A stretch of DNA of 20,791 bases from Flavobacteriaceae bacterium (GTDB taxonomy: Bacteria > Bacteroidota > Bacteroidia > Flavobacteriales > Flavobacteriaceae), in the NCBI GenBank assembly GCA_030613745.1, contig JAUWLK010000016.1, positions 1 through 20,791 of the forward strand, read 5' to 3'. Shown piece by piece: positions 13,501 through 20,791 of this stretch. Below the pieces are notes generated by a model, which worked only from the letters and a program-made list of their open reading frames with translations, made no database searches and had not been told where the DNA came from. Every line of letters starts with the position of its first letter. The first letter of the stretch is position 1. The position numbers and the translations under genes were made by a program.

Positions 13501-14860
13501 AAGCTTGAATACCTAATCTGTGTAGAGTTGGAGCACGATTTAAAAGAACAGGATGCCCTTTTAAAACATTTTCTAAAATATCCCAAACAACAGGTTCTCT
13601 TTTATCAATTATTTTTCTGGCAGATTTTACAGTTTTCACTATACCTCTTTCTATTAATTTACTAATAACAAAAGGTTTGTATAATTCTGCTGCCATATCT
13701 TTCGGAATTCCACACTCATATAATTTAAGTTCTGGGCCTACAACAATTACTGAACGAGCTGAATAGTCAACACGTTTTCCTAATAAATTTTGACGGAAAC
13801 GACCTTGTTTTCCTTTTAAAGAATCTGATAAAGATTTTAATGGACGGTTAGATTCGGTTTTAACCGCCGAAGATTTACGTGAATTATCAAATAATGAATC
13901 AACTGATTCTTGTAACATACGCTTTTCATTTCGTAAAATTACTTCAGGAGCTTTGATCTCCATCAATCTTTTTAGTCGGTTATTTCTAATAATAACTCTA
14001 CGATATAAATCATTTAAATCTGAAGTTGCAAATCTACCACCATCTAAAGGAACTAAAGGACGTAATTCTGGTGGAATAACCGGAACTACTTTCATAATCA
14101 TCCACTCCGGTTTATTTTCTTTACGTTTGTTAGCATCTCTAAATGCTTCAACAACGTTTAAGCGTTTTAAGGCTTCCATTTTACGTTGTTTAGAAGTTTC
14201 AGTATTTGCTTTATGTCTTAATTCATATGATAATTCATCTAAATCTATTCTTGATAATAGATCAATTAAACAATCTGCTCCCATTTTAGCGATAAACTTA
14301 TTTGGGTCATTATCATCTAAATATTGATTTTCTTGTGGAAGTGTTTCTAAAATATTTAAATACTCTTCTTCTGTAAGGAAATCCATTTTTTGTACTGGTT
14401 CTCCTTCTTCATTATTAGCTAAACCTGGTTGAATTACTACATATCTTTCGTAGTAAATAATCATGTCTAATTTTTTAGACGGTAAGCCTAAAAGGTAACC
14501 CATTTTATTTGGTAATGATCTAAAGTACCAAATATGTGCAACAGGAACTACTAAATTAATATGTCCTACTCTATCTCTACGAACTTTTTTCTCAGTTACT
14601 TCAACACCACATCTGTCACAAATAATACCTTTATATCGTATTCTCTTGTACTTTCCACATGCACATTCATAATCTTTTATAGGGCCAAAAATACGTTCAC
14701 AAAATAAACCATCTCTTTCTGGTTTATGTGTACGGTAATTTATGGTTTCTGGTTTTAAAACTTCACCTCTTGATTTTTCAAGAATTATTTCAGGTGAGGC
14801 TAAACCAATTGTAATTTTATTAAATTTTTTTACAGTGTATTTTTCTCTTTGTCTTGCCAT
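10592..14860 (-). CDS. rpoC: DNA-directed RNA polymerase subunit beta'
   Basis: Largest core RNA polymerase subunit. The 1422-aa protein has the N-terminal zinc site C66, C68, C81, C84 (C-A-C-G ... C-D-R-C-G), the rudder/clamp segment R-P-L-K-S-L-S-D-S-L-K-G-K-Q-G-R-F-R-Q, and the catalytic N-A-D-F-D-G-D-Q-M with Mg-binding D477, D479 and D481. A second zinc site has cysteines near 824 and 898-908 (C-E-A-K-K-G-I-C-A-K-C-Y-G). The trigger-loop region E-P-G-T-Q-L-T-L-R-T-F-H-V-G-G-I-A follows, and the C-terminus carries I-P-A-G-T-G. ATG start, 82 nt after rpoB, with a hairpin in the gap. No truncation seen. Confidence 0.99.
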   Translation of the reverse strand: MARQREKYTVKKFNKITIGLASPEIILEKSRGEVLKPETINYRTHKPERDGLFCERIFGPIKDYECACGKYKRIRYKGIICDRCGVEVTEKKVRRDRVGHINLVVPVAHIWYFRSLPNKMGYLLGLPSKKLDMIIYYERYVVIQPGLANNEEGEPVQKMDFLTEEEYLNILETLPQENQYLDDNDPNKFIAKMGADCLIDLLSRIDLDELSYELRHKANTETSKQRKMEALKRLNVVEAFRDANKRKENKPEWMIMKVVPVIPPELRPLVPLDGGRFATSDLNDLYRRVIIRNNRLKRLMEIKAPEVILRNEKRMLQESVDSLFDNSRKSSAVKTESNRPLKSLSDSLKGKQGRFRQNLLGKRVDYSARSVIVVGPELKLYECGIPKDMAAELYKPFVISKLIERGIVKTVKSARKIIDKREPVVWDILENVLKGHPVLLNRAPTLHRLGIQAFQPKLIEGKAIQLHPLVCTAFNADFDGDQMAVHLPLGQEAILESQLLLLASHNILNPANGSPITVPSQDMVLGLYYMTKERKSTPKHKVKGEGITFYSPEEVNIAFNEKKVELNASIKVRTKDLNEKGESVNKIIETTVGRVLFNEVVPEEAGYINEVLTKRSLRDIIGNILKVTDVPTIGKFLDNIKNMGYKFAFQGGLSFSLGDIIIPEEKQGMIDEANKQVDSIMSSYNMGMLTNKERYNQVIDIWSSTNNRLTELSMKRLREDQQGFNSVYMMLDSGARGSKEQIRQLTGMRGLMAKPKKSTAGGGEIIENPILSNFKEGLSILEYFISTHGARKGLADTALKTADAGYLTRRLVDVSQDVIVNEFDCGTLRGLEVKPLKNNDEIVETLGERILGRISLHDVHDPRTDEIIVKAGELFTEENVEKIEKTSIEMVEVRSALTCEAKKGICAKCYGNSLSTNSMVQIGEAVGVIAAQSIGEPGTQLTLRTFHVGGIAGNISEENKLVSKFKGDIVIDDLKTVESFDNEDNPVEIIISRTSEIKIVDKKTGIVLSTNNIPYGSHLFVKNKGKIKEGDIVCQWDPYNGVIISEFGGKAVFEDVLEGVTFQVEMDEQTGYKEKVISDAKKKKVIPTLHVHNSKGEVLRSYSLPVGAHLLIEDGQKIKPGEILVKIPRKSGKAGDITGGLPRVTELFEARNPSNPSVVSEIDGVVTFGKIKRGNREIIIESKLGDIKKYLVKLSNQILVQENDFVKAGMSLSDGATTPIDILNIEGPAKVQEYLVNEIQEVYRLQGVKINDKHFEVVVRQMMRKVKIVDSGDTIFLENQLIHKNDFMNINDNIYGMKVIEEAGDSDILKAGQIVTSRALRDENSILRRNDKNLVDARDAIPATAEPILQGITRASLQTKSFISAASFQETTKVLNEAAVNGKEDYLEGLKENVIVGKRIPAGTGMRAYDNIIVGLNEEIEN

Positions 14861-14900
14861 GGTAATGGAATAGAATTAAATGTAAAAATTATATTTTGAA

Positions 14901-14929
14901 AGTAAGGAGTTCAAATAAAACTCCTTACT
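14901..14929 (-). promoter_or_regulatory. Intercistronic hairpin between rpoB and rpoC
   Basis: Perfect 11-bp stem AGTAAGGAGTT/AACTCCTTACT (14901-14911 with 14919-14929), 7-nt loop. On the transcript it starts 13 nt after the rpoB stop and is followed by UUUC rather than a long U-run. It is likelier a partial terminator or an mRNA-processing or stability element than a full stop, since rpoC must be expressed. Confidence 0.6.
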
Positions 14930-14942
14930 ATATTTTTGCTAA

Positions 14943-17900
14943 TTATTCTTCTAACTGTAGATTTAAACCTAAACCTCTCAACTCATGCATTAATACATTG
15001 AATGATTCAGGTAAACCAGGTTCAGGCATTTTTTCGCCTTTAACGATGGCTTCATAAGTTTTAGCTCTACCCATTACGTCATCAGATTTTACTGTTAAGA
15101 TTTCTCTTAGTAATGCCGATGCACCATAAGCTTCAAGAGCCCAAACTTCCATTTCACCAAATCGTTGACCACCAAATTGTGCTTTACCACCGAGAGGTTG
15201 CTGTGTAATTAATGAATATGGGCCAATAGAACGAGCATGCATTTTATCTTCAATCATATGACCTAACTTAATCATATAAATTACACCTACTGTTGCTGGT
15301 TGATCAAATCTTACACCTGTTCCTCCATCATATAAATATGTATGACCAAATTCAGGTATGCCTGCTTCTTTTGTTAATTCAGTAATTTGATCAATATTGG
15401 CTCCATCAAAAATTGGAGTTGCATATTTTTGATCTAATTTTTGACCTGCCCAACCAAGAACAGTTTCATAAATCTGACCAATATTCATACGCGATGGTAC
15501 TCCTAGCGGATTCAATACTATGTCTACAGGTGTTCCATCTTCCAAAAATGGCATATCTTCAGCACGAACAATACGTGCAACAATACCTTTATTACCGTGA
15601 CGACCAGCCATTTTATCACCTACTTTTAATTTACGTTTTTTAGCTACATAAATTTTAGCAAGTTTGATAATTCCTTTAGGTAATTCATCACCTACAGTAA
15701 CAGCAAACTTTTGACGACGTAAAGATCCTTGTAAATCATTAACTTTAATCTTATAGTTGTGAATTAATCTGTTTACCAAATTATTCAAAACTTTATCAGT
15801 AGTCCAAACACCTTTAGTTAAATGCTCAAAATCAGCAACTGAATTTAACATTTTTAAAGTGAATTTTTTACCCTTCGGTAAAATTTCTTCGCCCAAATCA
15901 TTTTGAACACCTTGAGAAGTTTTACCATTAATAAGAGTAAATAATTTTTCTATAAGTTGATTTCTAAACTTATCATATTCTACAGAAAATTCAACTTCAA
16001 GAGTTTTAATATCATCTTTATCTTGAATTCTTTTTGCCTTATCTTTTATTGCTCTTTGGAATAATTTCTTATCAATTACTACACCACGTAATGAAGGAGA
16101 AGCTTTTAAAGAAGCATCTTTAACATCACCTGCATTATCACCAAAAATAGCTCTCAATAATTTTTCTTCAGGAGTTGGGTCTGATTCACCTTTTGGTGTA
16201 ATTTTTCCGATAAGAATATCTCCTGGTTTTATTTCAGCACCAATTCTAATCATTCCATTTTCATCAAGATCTTTTGTAGCTTCTTCACTTACATTTGGAA
16301 TATCAGCAGTTAACTCTTCTGCTCCTAATTTTGTATCTCTTACATCTAAAGAATATTCATCAATATGTATTGAAGTAAATATATCTTCACGAACAACTTT
16401 TTCAGATATTACAATCGCATCCTCAAAGTTATATCCTTTCCAAGGCATAAAAGCAACTTTCATATTTCTACCAAGTGCTAATTCACCTTTTTCAGTTGCA
16501 TATCCCTCACATAAAACTTGACCTTTTGTAACTTTATCTCCTTTTTTAATAATAGGATGTAAATTAATCGAAGTACCTTGATTTGTTTTTCTAAATTTAA
16601 TCAAGTTATATGTTTTACTATCACTTTCAAAACTTACAATTCTTTCATTTTCAGTACGATTGTATTCTATATCAATTCTATCAGAATCAACGTAAGTTAC
16701 TACTCCATTTCCTTCTGCATTAATCAAAATACGAGAGTCTTTAGCAACTCTACGCTCTAAACCTGTACCAACTATTGGAGATTCAGGTCTCATTAAAGGT
16801 ACAGCTTGTCGCATCATATTAGATCCCATCAACGCACGGTTGGCATCATCATGTTCTAAAAATGGAATTAACGAAGCAGAAATAGATGAAATCTGATTTG
16901 GTGAAACATCCATATAGTTAATTTCACTTGCTGGAACCACTGGGAAATCACCTTCCAAACGTGCAACAACTTTATCTAAAACAATTTTACCATTTTTATC
17001 TAAATCTAAATTAGATTGAGCAATTTTCATTCCCTCCTCTTCTTCTGCACTTAAATAAATTGGAGTTTGATCTACATCAGTTATTCCATCAACTACTTTC
17101 CTATAAGGAGTTTCAATGAATCCTAAATTATTTACTTTTGCATAAACTGATAAAGATGAAATCAAACCAATATTCGGACCCTCTGGGGTTTCAATTGGAC
17201 ATAATCTTCCATAATGCGTAAAATGAACATCACGAACCTCAAAACCAGCTCTTTCACGAGAAAGACCACCTGGTCCTAGAGCAGATAATCTACGTTTATG
17301 TGTTAACTCAGCTAACGGATTGGTTTGATCCATAAATTGAGATAATTGGTTGGTACCAAAGAATGAATTGATAACTGAAGATAATGTTTTGGCATTTATT
17401 AAATCGATTGGAGTAAACACCTCATTATCACGAACATTCATTCGTTCACGAATGGTTCGAGCCATACGAGATAAACCAACACCAAATTGACCTGCAAGTT
17501 GTTCTCCAACTGTTCTTACACGACGATTTGATAAGTGATCAATATCATCAACTTCAGCTTTAGAATTTACTAAGTTTATTAAGTTTTTAACAATAATGAT
17601 GATATCTTCTTTGGTCAATACTCTTTGCTCAATATCAATATCTAAACCTAGTTTTTTATTCATTCTGTAACGTCCAACCTCTCCAAGATTGTAACGCTGT
17701 TCAGAGAAGAATAATTTATTAATAATACCTTTAGCAGTTTCATAATCAGGCGGTTCTGCATTACGCAACTGACGGTATATATGTTCAACAGCTTCTTTTT
17801 CAGAATTTGTTGGATCTTTTTGAAGGGTGTTATGAATAATTGCATAATCACCAGATTCTGTTTCTAATTTATGTAATAGAATTGTTTTTGAACCAGACTC

Positions 17901-18758
17901 AATTATTTCTTCAATGTGTTCTTTTTCTAAAACAGTATCTCTATCTAATACAATTTCATTACGTTCAATTGAAACTACCTCTCCGGTATCTTCATCAACA
18001 AAATCTTCAAACCAAGATTTTAGTACTCTTGCTGCTAATTTTCTGCTCAATACTTTTTTTAAACCACTTTTAGAAACTTTTATTTCTTCTGCAAGATCAA
18101 AAATTTCTAAGATGTCTTTATCTCTTTCAAAACCAATAGCTCTGAAAAGTGTTGTAACAGGTAATTTTTTCTTTCTATCGATATAAGCAAACATCACTTG
18201 GTTTATATCGGTAGCAAACTCGATCCAAGAACCTTTAAAAGGAATTACTCTTGCAGAGTATAGTTTTGTTCCATTTGCATGGAATGATTGTCCGAAGAAA
18301 ACTCCAGGAGATCTGTGTAGTTGAGAAACCACAACACGTTCAGCACCATTAATTACAAAAGTACCACTGTGTGTCATATAAGGAATAACTCCTAAATAAA
18401 CATCTTGAACGATAGTTTCAAAATCTTCATGTTCAGGATCCGTACAATACAGTTTTAATCGTGCTTTTAAAGGAACACTGTAAGTCAACCCTCGCTCGAT
18501 ACATTCTAATATAGAATATCTAGGCGGATCAACAAAATAATCCAAAAACTCTAAAACAAAGTTATTTCGAGTATCTGTTATTGGAAAATTTTCCATGAAA
18601 GTTTTATACAAACCTTCATCACTTCTTTCATCAGATTTGGTTTCTAATTGGAAAAAATCTTGAAATGATTTTATTTGAATATCCAAAAAATCAGGATAAT
18701 CGGTAATTAATTTAGCTGATGCAAAATTTATTCTTTGGTTTTTTTGTTTCGTTGCCAA
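14943..18758 (-). CDS. rpoB: DNA-directed RNA polymerase subunit beta
   Basis: Second largest core RNA polymerase subunit. The 1271-aa protein is full length for Bacteroidota. The rifampicin pocket is intact: S-Q-F-M-D-Q-T-N-P-L with D477, then T-H-K-R-R with H487, and L-S-A-L-G-P-G-G with S492. These match E. coli D516, H526 and S531, so no resistance substitution is evident. Downstream are R-E-R-A-G-F-E-V-R-D-V-H, P-I-E-T-P-E-G-P-N-I-G-L-I, the G-R-H-G-N-K-G-I-V motif and the C-terminal G-G-Q-R-F-G-E-M-E-V-W-A-L-E. The start is TTG at 18758, giving M-A-T-K-Q-K-N-Q-R-I-N-F-A-S-A, which matches the expected flavobacterial N-terminus. No ATG occurs in frame upstream before a stop at 18780-18782, and the first internal ATG is residue 55. 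The leader carries a hairpin at 18807-18845. Confidence 0.98.
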   Translation of the reverse strand: MATKQKNQRINFASAKLITDYPDFLDIQIKSFQDFFQLETKSDERSDEGLYKTFMENFPITDTRNNFVLEFLDYFVDPPRYSILECIERGLTYSVPLKARLKLYCTDPEHEDFETIVQDVYLGVIPYMTHSGTFVINGAERVVVSQLHRSPGVFFGQSFHANGTKLYSARVIPFKGSWIEFATDINQVMFAYIDRKKKLPVTTLFRAIGFERDKDILEIFDLAEEIKVSKSGLKKVLSRKLAARVLKSWFEDFVDEDTGEVVSIERNEIVLDRDTVLEKEHIEEIIESGSKTILLHKLETESGDYAIIHNTLQKDPTNSEKEAVEHIYRQLRNAEPPDYETAKGIINKLFFSEQRYNLGEVGRYRMNKKLGLDIDIEQRVLTKEDIIIIVKNLINLVNSKAEVDDIDHLSNRRVRTVGEQLAGQFGVGLSRMARTIRERMNVRDNEVFTPIDLINAKTLSSVINSFFGTNQLSQFMDQTNPLAELTHKRRLSALGPGGLSRERAGFEVRDVHFTHYGRLCPIETPEGPNIGLISSLSVYAKVNNLGFIETPYRKVVDGITDVDQTPIYLSAEEEEGMKIAQSNLDLDKNGKIVLDKVVARLEGDFPVVPASEINYMDVSPNQISSISASLIPFLEHDDANRALMGSNMMRQAVPLMRPESPIVGTGLERRVAKDSRILINAEGNGVVTYVDSDRIDIEYNRTENERIVSFESDSKTYNLIKFRKTNQGTSINLHPIIKKGDKVTKGQVLCEGYATEKGELALGRNMKVAFMPWKGYNFEDAIVISEKVVREDIFTSIHIDEYSLDVRDTKLGAEELTADIPNVSEEATKDLDENGMIRIGAEIKPGDILIGKITPKGESDPTPEEKLLRAIFGDNAGDVKDASLKASPSLRGVVIDKKLFQRAIKDKAKRIQDKDDIKTLEVEFSVEYDKFRNQLIEKLFTLINGKTSQGVQNDLGEEILPKGKKFTLKMLNSVADFEHLTKGVWTTDKVLNNLVNRLIHNYKIKVNDLQGSLRRQKFAVTVGDELPKGIIKLAKIYVAKKRKLKVGDKMAGRHGNKGIVARIVRAEDMPFLEDGTPVDIVLNPLGVPSRMNIGQIYETVLGWAGQKLDQKYATPIFDGANIDQITELTKEAGIPEFGHTYLYDGGTGVRFDQPATVGVIYMIKLGHMIEDKMHARSIGPYSLITQQPLGGKAQFGGQRFGEMEVWALEAYGASALLREILTVKSDDVMGRAKTYEAIVKGEKMPEPGLPESFNVLMHELRGLGLNLQLEE

Positions 18759-18806
18759 TGGAGAAAAATTTAAATTAAATTATAAGAACGAATATATATG
18801 CAAAAT

Positions 18807-18845
18807 GGTTTAGGTCTAAGGGGTTATACCTCAAAGACCTAAACC
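18807..18845 (-). promoter_or_regulatory. Attenuator-like hairpin between rplL and rpoB
   Basis: Perfect 11-bp stem GGTTTAGGTCT/AGACCTAAACC (18807-18817 with 18835-18845). The 17-nt loop can itself fold: on the transcript GAGGU pairs with ACCCC through one G-U. It starts 24 nt after rplL and ends 48 nt before rpoB, and is followed on the transcript by AUUUUG. A partial terminator at this junction is well known in E. coli, where it lowers rpoBC expression relative to ribosomal proteins. The same role is likely here. Confidence 0.7.
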
Positions 18846-18869
18846 TTAAGTGTTTAGTTGGATAATATA

Positions 18870-19244
18870 CTACTTGATCTCAACTTCAGCTCCAGCTTCT
18901 TCTAAAGAATTTTTAAGACCTTCTGCCTCATCTTTAGATACGCCTTCTTTGATTGGTGCTGGTGCACTATCAACAACGCCTTTAGCTTCTTTTAATCCTA
19001 AACCAGTTAATTCTTTAACTAATTTAACTACTGCTAATTTAGATTGACCTGCTGCTGTAAGAATTACATCAAATTCTGTTTGTTCTTCTGCTGCATCATC
19101 ACCTCCTGCTGCTGGACCTGCAACTGCAACTGCTGCTGCTGCTGGTTCAATACCATATTCTTCTTTTAAAATATTTGCCAATTCATTAACTTCTTTTACT
19201 GTTAAGTTAACTAGTTGTTCTGCGAAATCTTTTAACTCTGCCAT
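18870..19244 (-). CDS. rplL: 50S ribosomal protein L7/L12
   Basis: Multicopy stalk protein that recruits translational GTPases. The 124-aa chain has the N-terminal dimerisation helix pair (about 1-32, L-V-N-L-T-V-K-E-V-N-E-L-A), an Ala/Gly hinge (about 34-52, A-A-A-A-V-A-V-A-G-P) and the C-terminal factor-binding domain F-D-V-I-L-T-A-A-G ... K-L-A-V-V-K-L-V-K-E-L-T-G-L-G-L-K-E-A-K. Full length. It follows rplJ after 50 nt and precedes the attenuator-like hairpin. Confidence 0.98.
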   Translation of the reverse strand: MAELKDFAEQLVNLTVKEVNELANILKEEYGIEPAAAAVAVAGPAAGGDDAAEEQTEFDVILTAAGQSKLAVVKLVKELTGLGLKEAKGVVDSAPAPIKEGVSKDEAEGLKNSLEEAGAEVEIK

Positions 19245-19294
19245 TTTTCTACTGTTTTAATTTTTTATTATTTATTAGTTTCTAAGTGTGTTTA

Positions 19295-19810
19295 TTATTT
19301 TTCTGATAAAGTTGTCAATATACCTGACAATTTATTACCTCCTGATTGTAATGCTGAAATAACATTTTTAGCAGGTGATTGTAAAATTGTAATGATATCT
19401 CCAATCAATTCTTCTTTTGATTTAATATTTACTAAAGAATTTAATTGATCATCACCAATATATATAGCCTCTTCAATATAAGCGCCTTTTAATATTGGTT
19501 TATCAGATTTTTTACGGAATTCTTTGATTACTTTAGCTGGAGCATTACCAGTTTCAGAAATCATAATTGATGTATTACCTTTCAATGTGTCAGGCAAATC
19601 ACCAAATTCTTTATCAGATTTTTCCATAGCTTTTGCAAGCAATGAATTTTTCACAACTGCCAAATTTACGTTAGCTTTAAAACAAGCTCTACGCAAGTTT
19701 GATGTTTGTGAAGCGTCTAGTCCTGAAATATCTGCTAAATAGATGATACTATTTTCAGTTAATCTGCCAGTTAAATCTTTTATTATTTGTGATTTTTCTT
19801 CTCTTGTCAT
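19295..19810 (-). CDS. rplJ: 50S ribosomal protein L10
   Basis: Stalk base protein that anchors L7/L12 dimers to 23S rRNA. At 171 aa it is near the family norm. It shows M-T-R-E-E-K, the central F-K-A-N-V-N-L-A-V-V-K-N-S-L-L-A-K-A block and a C-terminal helix for L12 binding. It starts 22 nt after rplA stops. That gap is too short for an L10-leader RNA of the E. coli type, so autoregulation at this point is unlikely. Confidence 0.97.
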   Translation of the reverse strand: MTREEKSQIIKDLTGRLTENSIIYLADISGLDASQTSNLRRACFKANVNLAVVKNSLLAKAMEKSDKEFGDLPDTLKGNTSIMISETGNAPAKVIKEFRKKSDKPILKGAYIEEAIYIGDDQLNSLVNIKSKEELIGDIITILQSPAKNVISALQSGGNKLSGILTTLSEK

Positions 19811-19832
19811 AATTCAAATATTTAAACTTGCG

Positions 19833-20522
19833 TTAAAATGTTTTAGCATCAACTGCAACACTTGGACTCATAGTACTTGATAAGAAAATACTTTTAATAT
19901 AAGTTCCTTTTACAGTTGCAGGTTTTAATTTTACAATTGTTTGAATTAATTCATTTGCATTATCAGCTATTTTATCAGCATCAAAAGATGTTTTACCAAT
20001 AGCTGCATGAATAATTCCGGTTTTATCAACTTTAAAGTCAATTTTACCACCTTTAACGTCTTTAACCGCTTTAGCAACATCCATAGTAACTGTACCAGTT
20101 TTTGGGTTAGGCATTAAACCTCTTGGCCCTAAAATTCTACCTAAAGGTCCTAATTTACCCATTACACTTGGCATTGTAACTATAACATCAACGTCAGTCC
20201 AACCTCCTTTAATTTTTTGAAGGTATTCGTCTAATCCAACGTAATCAGCACCAGCTTCTTTAACTTCAGCCTCTTTATCAGGAGTTACTAAAGCCAAAAC
20301 TTTAACATCTTTACCTGTACCATGAGGTAGAGTAACTACTCCTCTCACCATTTGATTTGCTTTACGAGGGTCAACACCTAAACGTATTGCAAGATCAACA
20401 CTTGCATCAAATTTTACATTGGTGATCTCTTTTATTAAAGAAGACGCATCTAATAAATTGTGTGATATATTCACATCAACTTTAGCATGAGCCTCTTTTT
20501 GTTTCTTCGTTAATTTTGCCAT
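19833..20522 (-). CDS. rplA: 50S ribosomal protein L1
   Basis: L1-stalk protein that helps release deacylated tRNA; in many bacteria it also represses its own operon by binding the mRNA leader. The 229 aa are complete, with R-L-G-V-D-P-R-K-A-N-Q-M-V-R-G, L-P-H-G-T-G, G-R-I-L-G-P-R-G-L-M-P-N-P-K-T-G-T-V (the L1 signature region) and F-K-V-D-K-T-G-I-I-H-A-A-I-G-K. The gap to rplK is 6 nt, indicating tight coupling. Any L1 target site would lie upstream, outside the window. Confidence 0.98.
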   Translation of the reverse strand: MAKLTKKQKEAHAKVDVNISHNLLDASSLIKEITNVKFDASVDLAIRLGVDPRKANQMVRGVVTLPHGTGKDVKVLALVTPDKEAEVKEAGADYVGLDEYLQKIKGGWTDVDVIVTMPSVMGKLGPLGRILGPRGLMPNPKTGTVTMDVAKAVKDVKGGKIDFKVDKTGIIHAAIGKTSFDADKIADNANELIQTIVKLKPATVKGTYIKSIFLSSTMSPSVAVDAKTF

Positions 20523-20528
20523 CTTATT

Positions 20529-20791
20529 TTATGCTGTTTTAACAGGAGCTTGTCCTTTTACTTTAATACCCATAGATCTTGCAGTTCCTGCAATCATAAT
20601 CATAGCTGATTCAACTTTAAAAGCGTTTAAATCTACCATTTTATCTTCAGCAATTTTTCTGATTTGATCCCAAGTAACAGTAGCTACTTTAATACGATTA
20701 GGTTCTCCTGATCCTTTTTTAACTTTAGCTGCTTCTAACAATTGTGCCGATGCTGGTGGAGTTTTAACAACAAAATCAAATGATTTATCTT
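20529..20791 (-). CDS. rplK: 50S ribosomal protein L11, 5' end outside window
   Basis: C-terminal ~86 residues of L11, which binds the GTPase-associated centre of 23S rRNA. The frame stays open to the right edge and reads D-K-S-F-D-F-V-V-K-T-P-P-A-S-A-Q-L-L before a later internal methionine/TTG candidate near 20741. The real start therefore lies outside, and a call beginning at 20741 would be wrong. The tail K-V-E-S-A-M-I-M-I-A-G-T-A-R-S-M-G-I is typical. It is the first visible gene of the rplKAJL-rpoBC operon. Confidence 0.97.
   Translation of the reverse strand, partial: DKSFDFVVKTPPASAQLLEAAKVKKGSGEPNRIKVATVTWDQIRKIAEDKMVDLNAFKVESAMIMIAGTARSMGIKVKGQAPVKTA

Noticed and set aside
13953..14327. 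124-codon plus-strand open frame inside rpoC
   Set aside because: Antisense to a conserved rpoC segment; no protein features.
17310..17380. Rifampicin-resistance substitution in rpoB
   Set aside because: The residues matching E. coli D516, H526 and S531 are all wild type; differences from E. coli in this pocket (for example T for N518) look like lineage variation.
20529..20741. 70-aa stand-alone reading of the L11 C-terminus
   Set aside because: The frame continues upstream with recognisable L11 residues to the window edge, so this is a truncated gene and not a small protein.
1..20791. CRISPR array, tRNA/rRNA genes, prophage or toxin-antitoxin pair
   Set aside because: No regularly spaced repeats, tRNA cloverleaf or such genes were found. 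Apart from the recombinase at the left edge the window is housekeeping sequence.

Overview
The window looks like chromosome from a member of the Bacteroidota, most likely class Flavobacteriia (probably family Flavobacteriaceae). Reasons: very AT-rich DNA; Shine-Dalgarno-poor start regions; a DUF3467 gene directly behind rpoC; an orphan sigma-54 activator next to lptE, an unnamed TPR-like gene and secG; and RpoB/RpoC sequences (1271 and 1422 aa) of the flavobacterial type. It is mostly housekeeping sequence. I see no phage, CRISPR, toxin or defence island. The only mobile-element protein is a serine recombinase cut by the left edge.

Left block, plus strand (1-7443): the 3' part of a serine recombinase; a 190-bp spacer full of dyads; miaB (tRNA ms2i6A methylthiotransferase, with an unusually long N-terminus); a sigma-54-dependent activator with no receiver domain and a TTG start; lptE (LPS assembly lipoprotein); an unrecognised TPR-like protein; and secG, followed by a strong intrinsic terminator. 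Then groES and groEL form their own unit. Between the secG terminator and groES is a sequence that fits a -24/-12 sigma-54 promoter with exact spacing. A 102-bp palindromic repeat separates groES from groEL. An 18-bp perfect stem-loop and further repeat-like hairpins follow groEL.

Right block, minus strand (20791-7706, read right to left): rplK (5' end outside the window), rplA, rplJ, rplL, rpoB, rpoC and a DUF3467 gene form the ribosomal stalk/RNA polymerase operon, closed by an intrinsic terminator at 10201-10222. Next come a BtuB-like TonB-dependent receptor and a secreted thioredoxin-fold protein. The two blocks converge at about 7444-7705.

The most interesting signals are regulatory. 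They are: (1) the sigma-54-like promoter before groESL, 2 kb from a sigma-54 activator gene; (2) a perfect hairpin at every junction from rplL through rpoB, rpoC and DUF3467; (3) mutually exclusive hairpins before miaB; (4) the palindromic element inside groESL; and (5) TTG start codons for rpoB and the sigma-54 activator. None of these proves a new system, and all rest on reading by eye.
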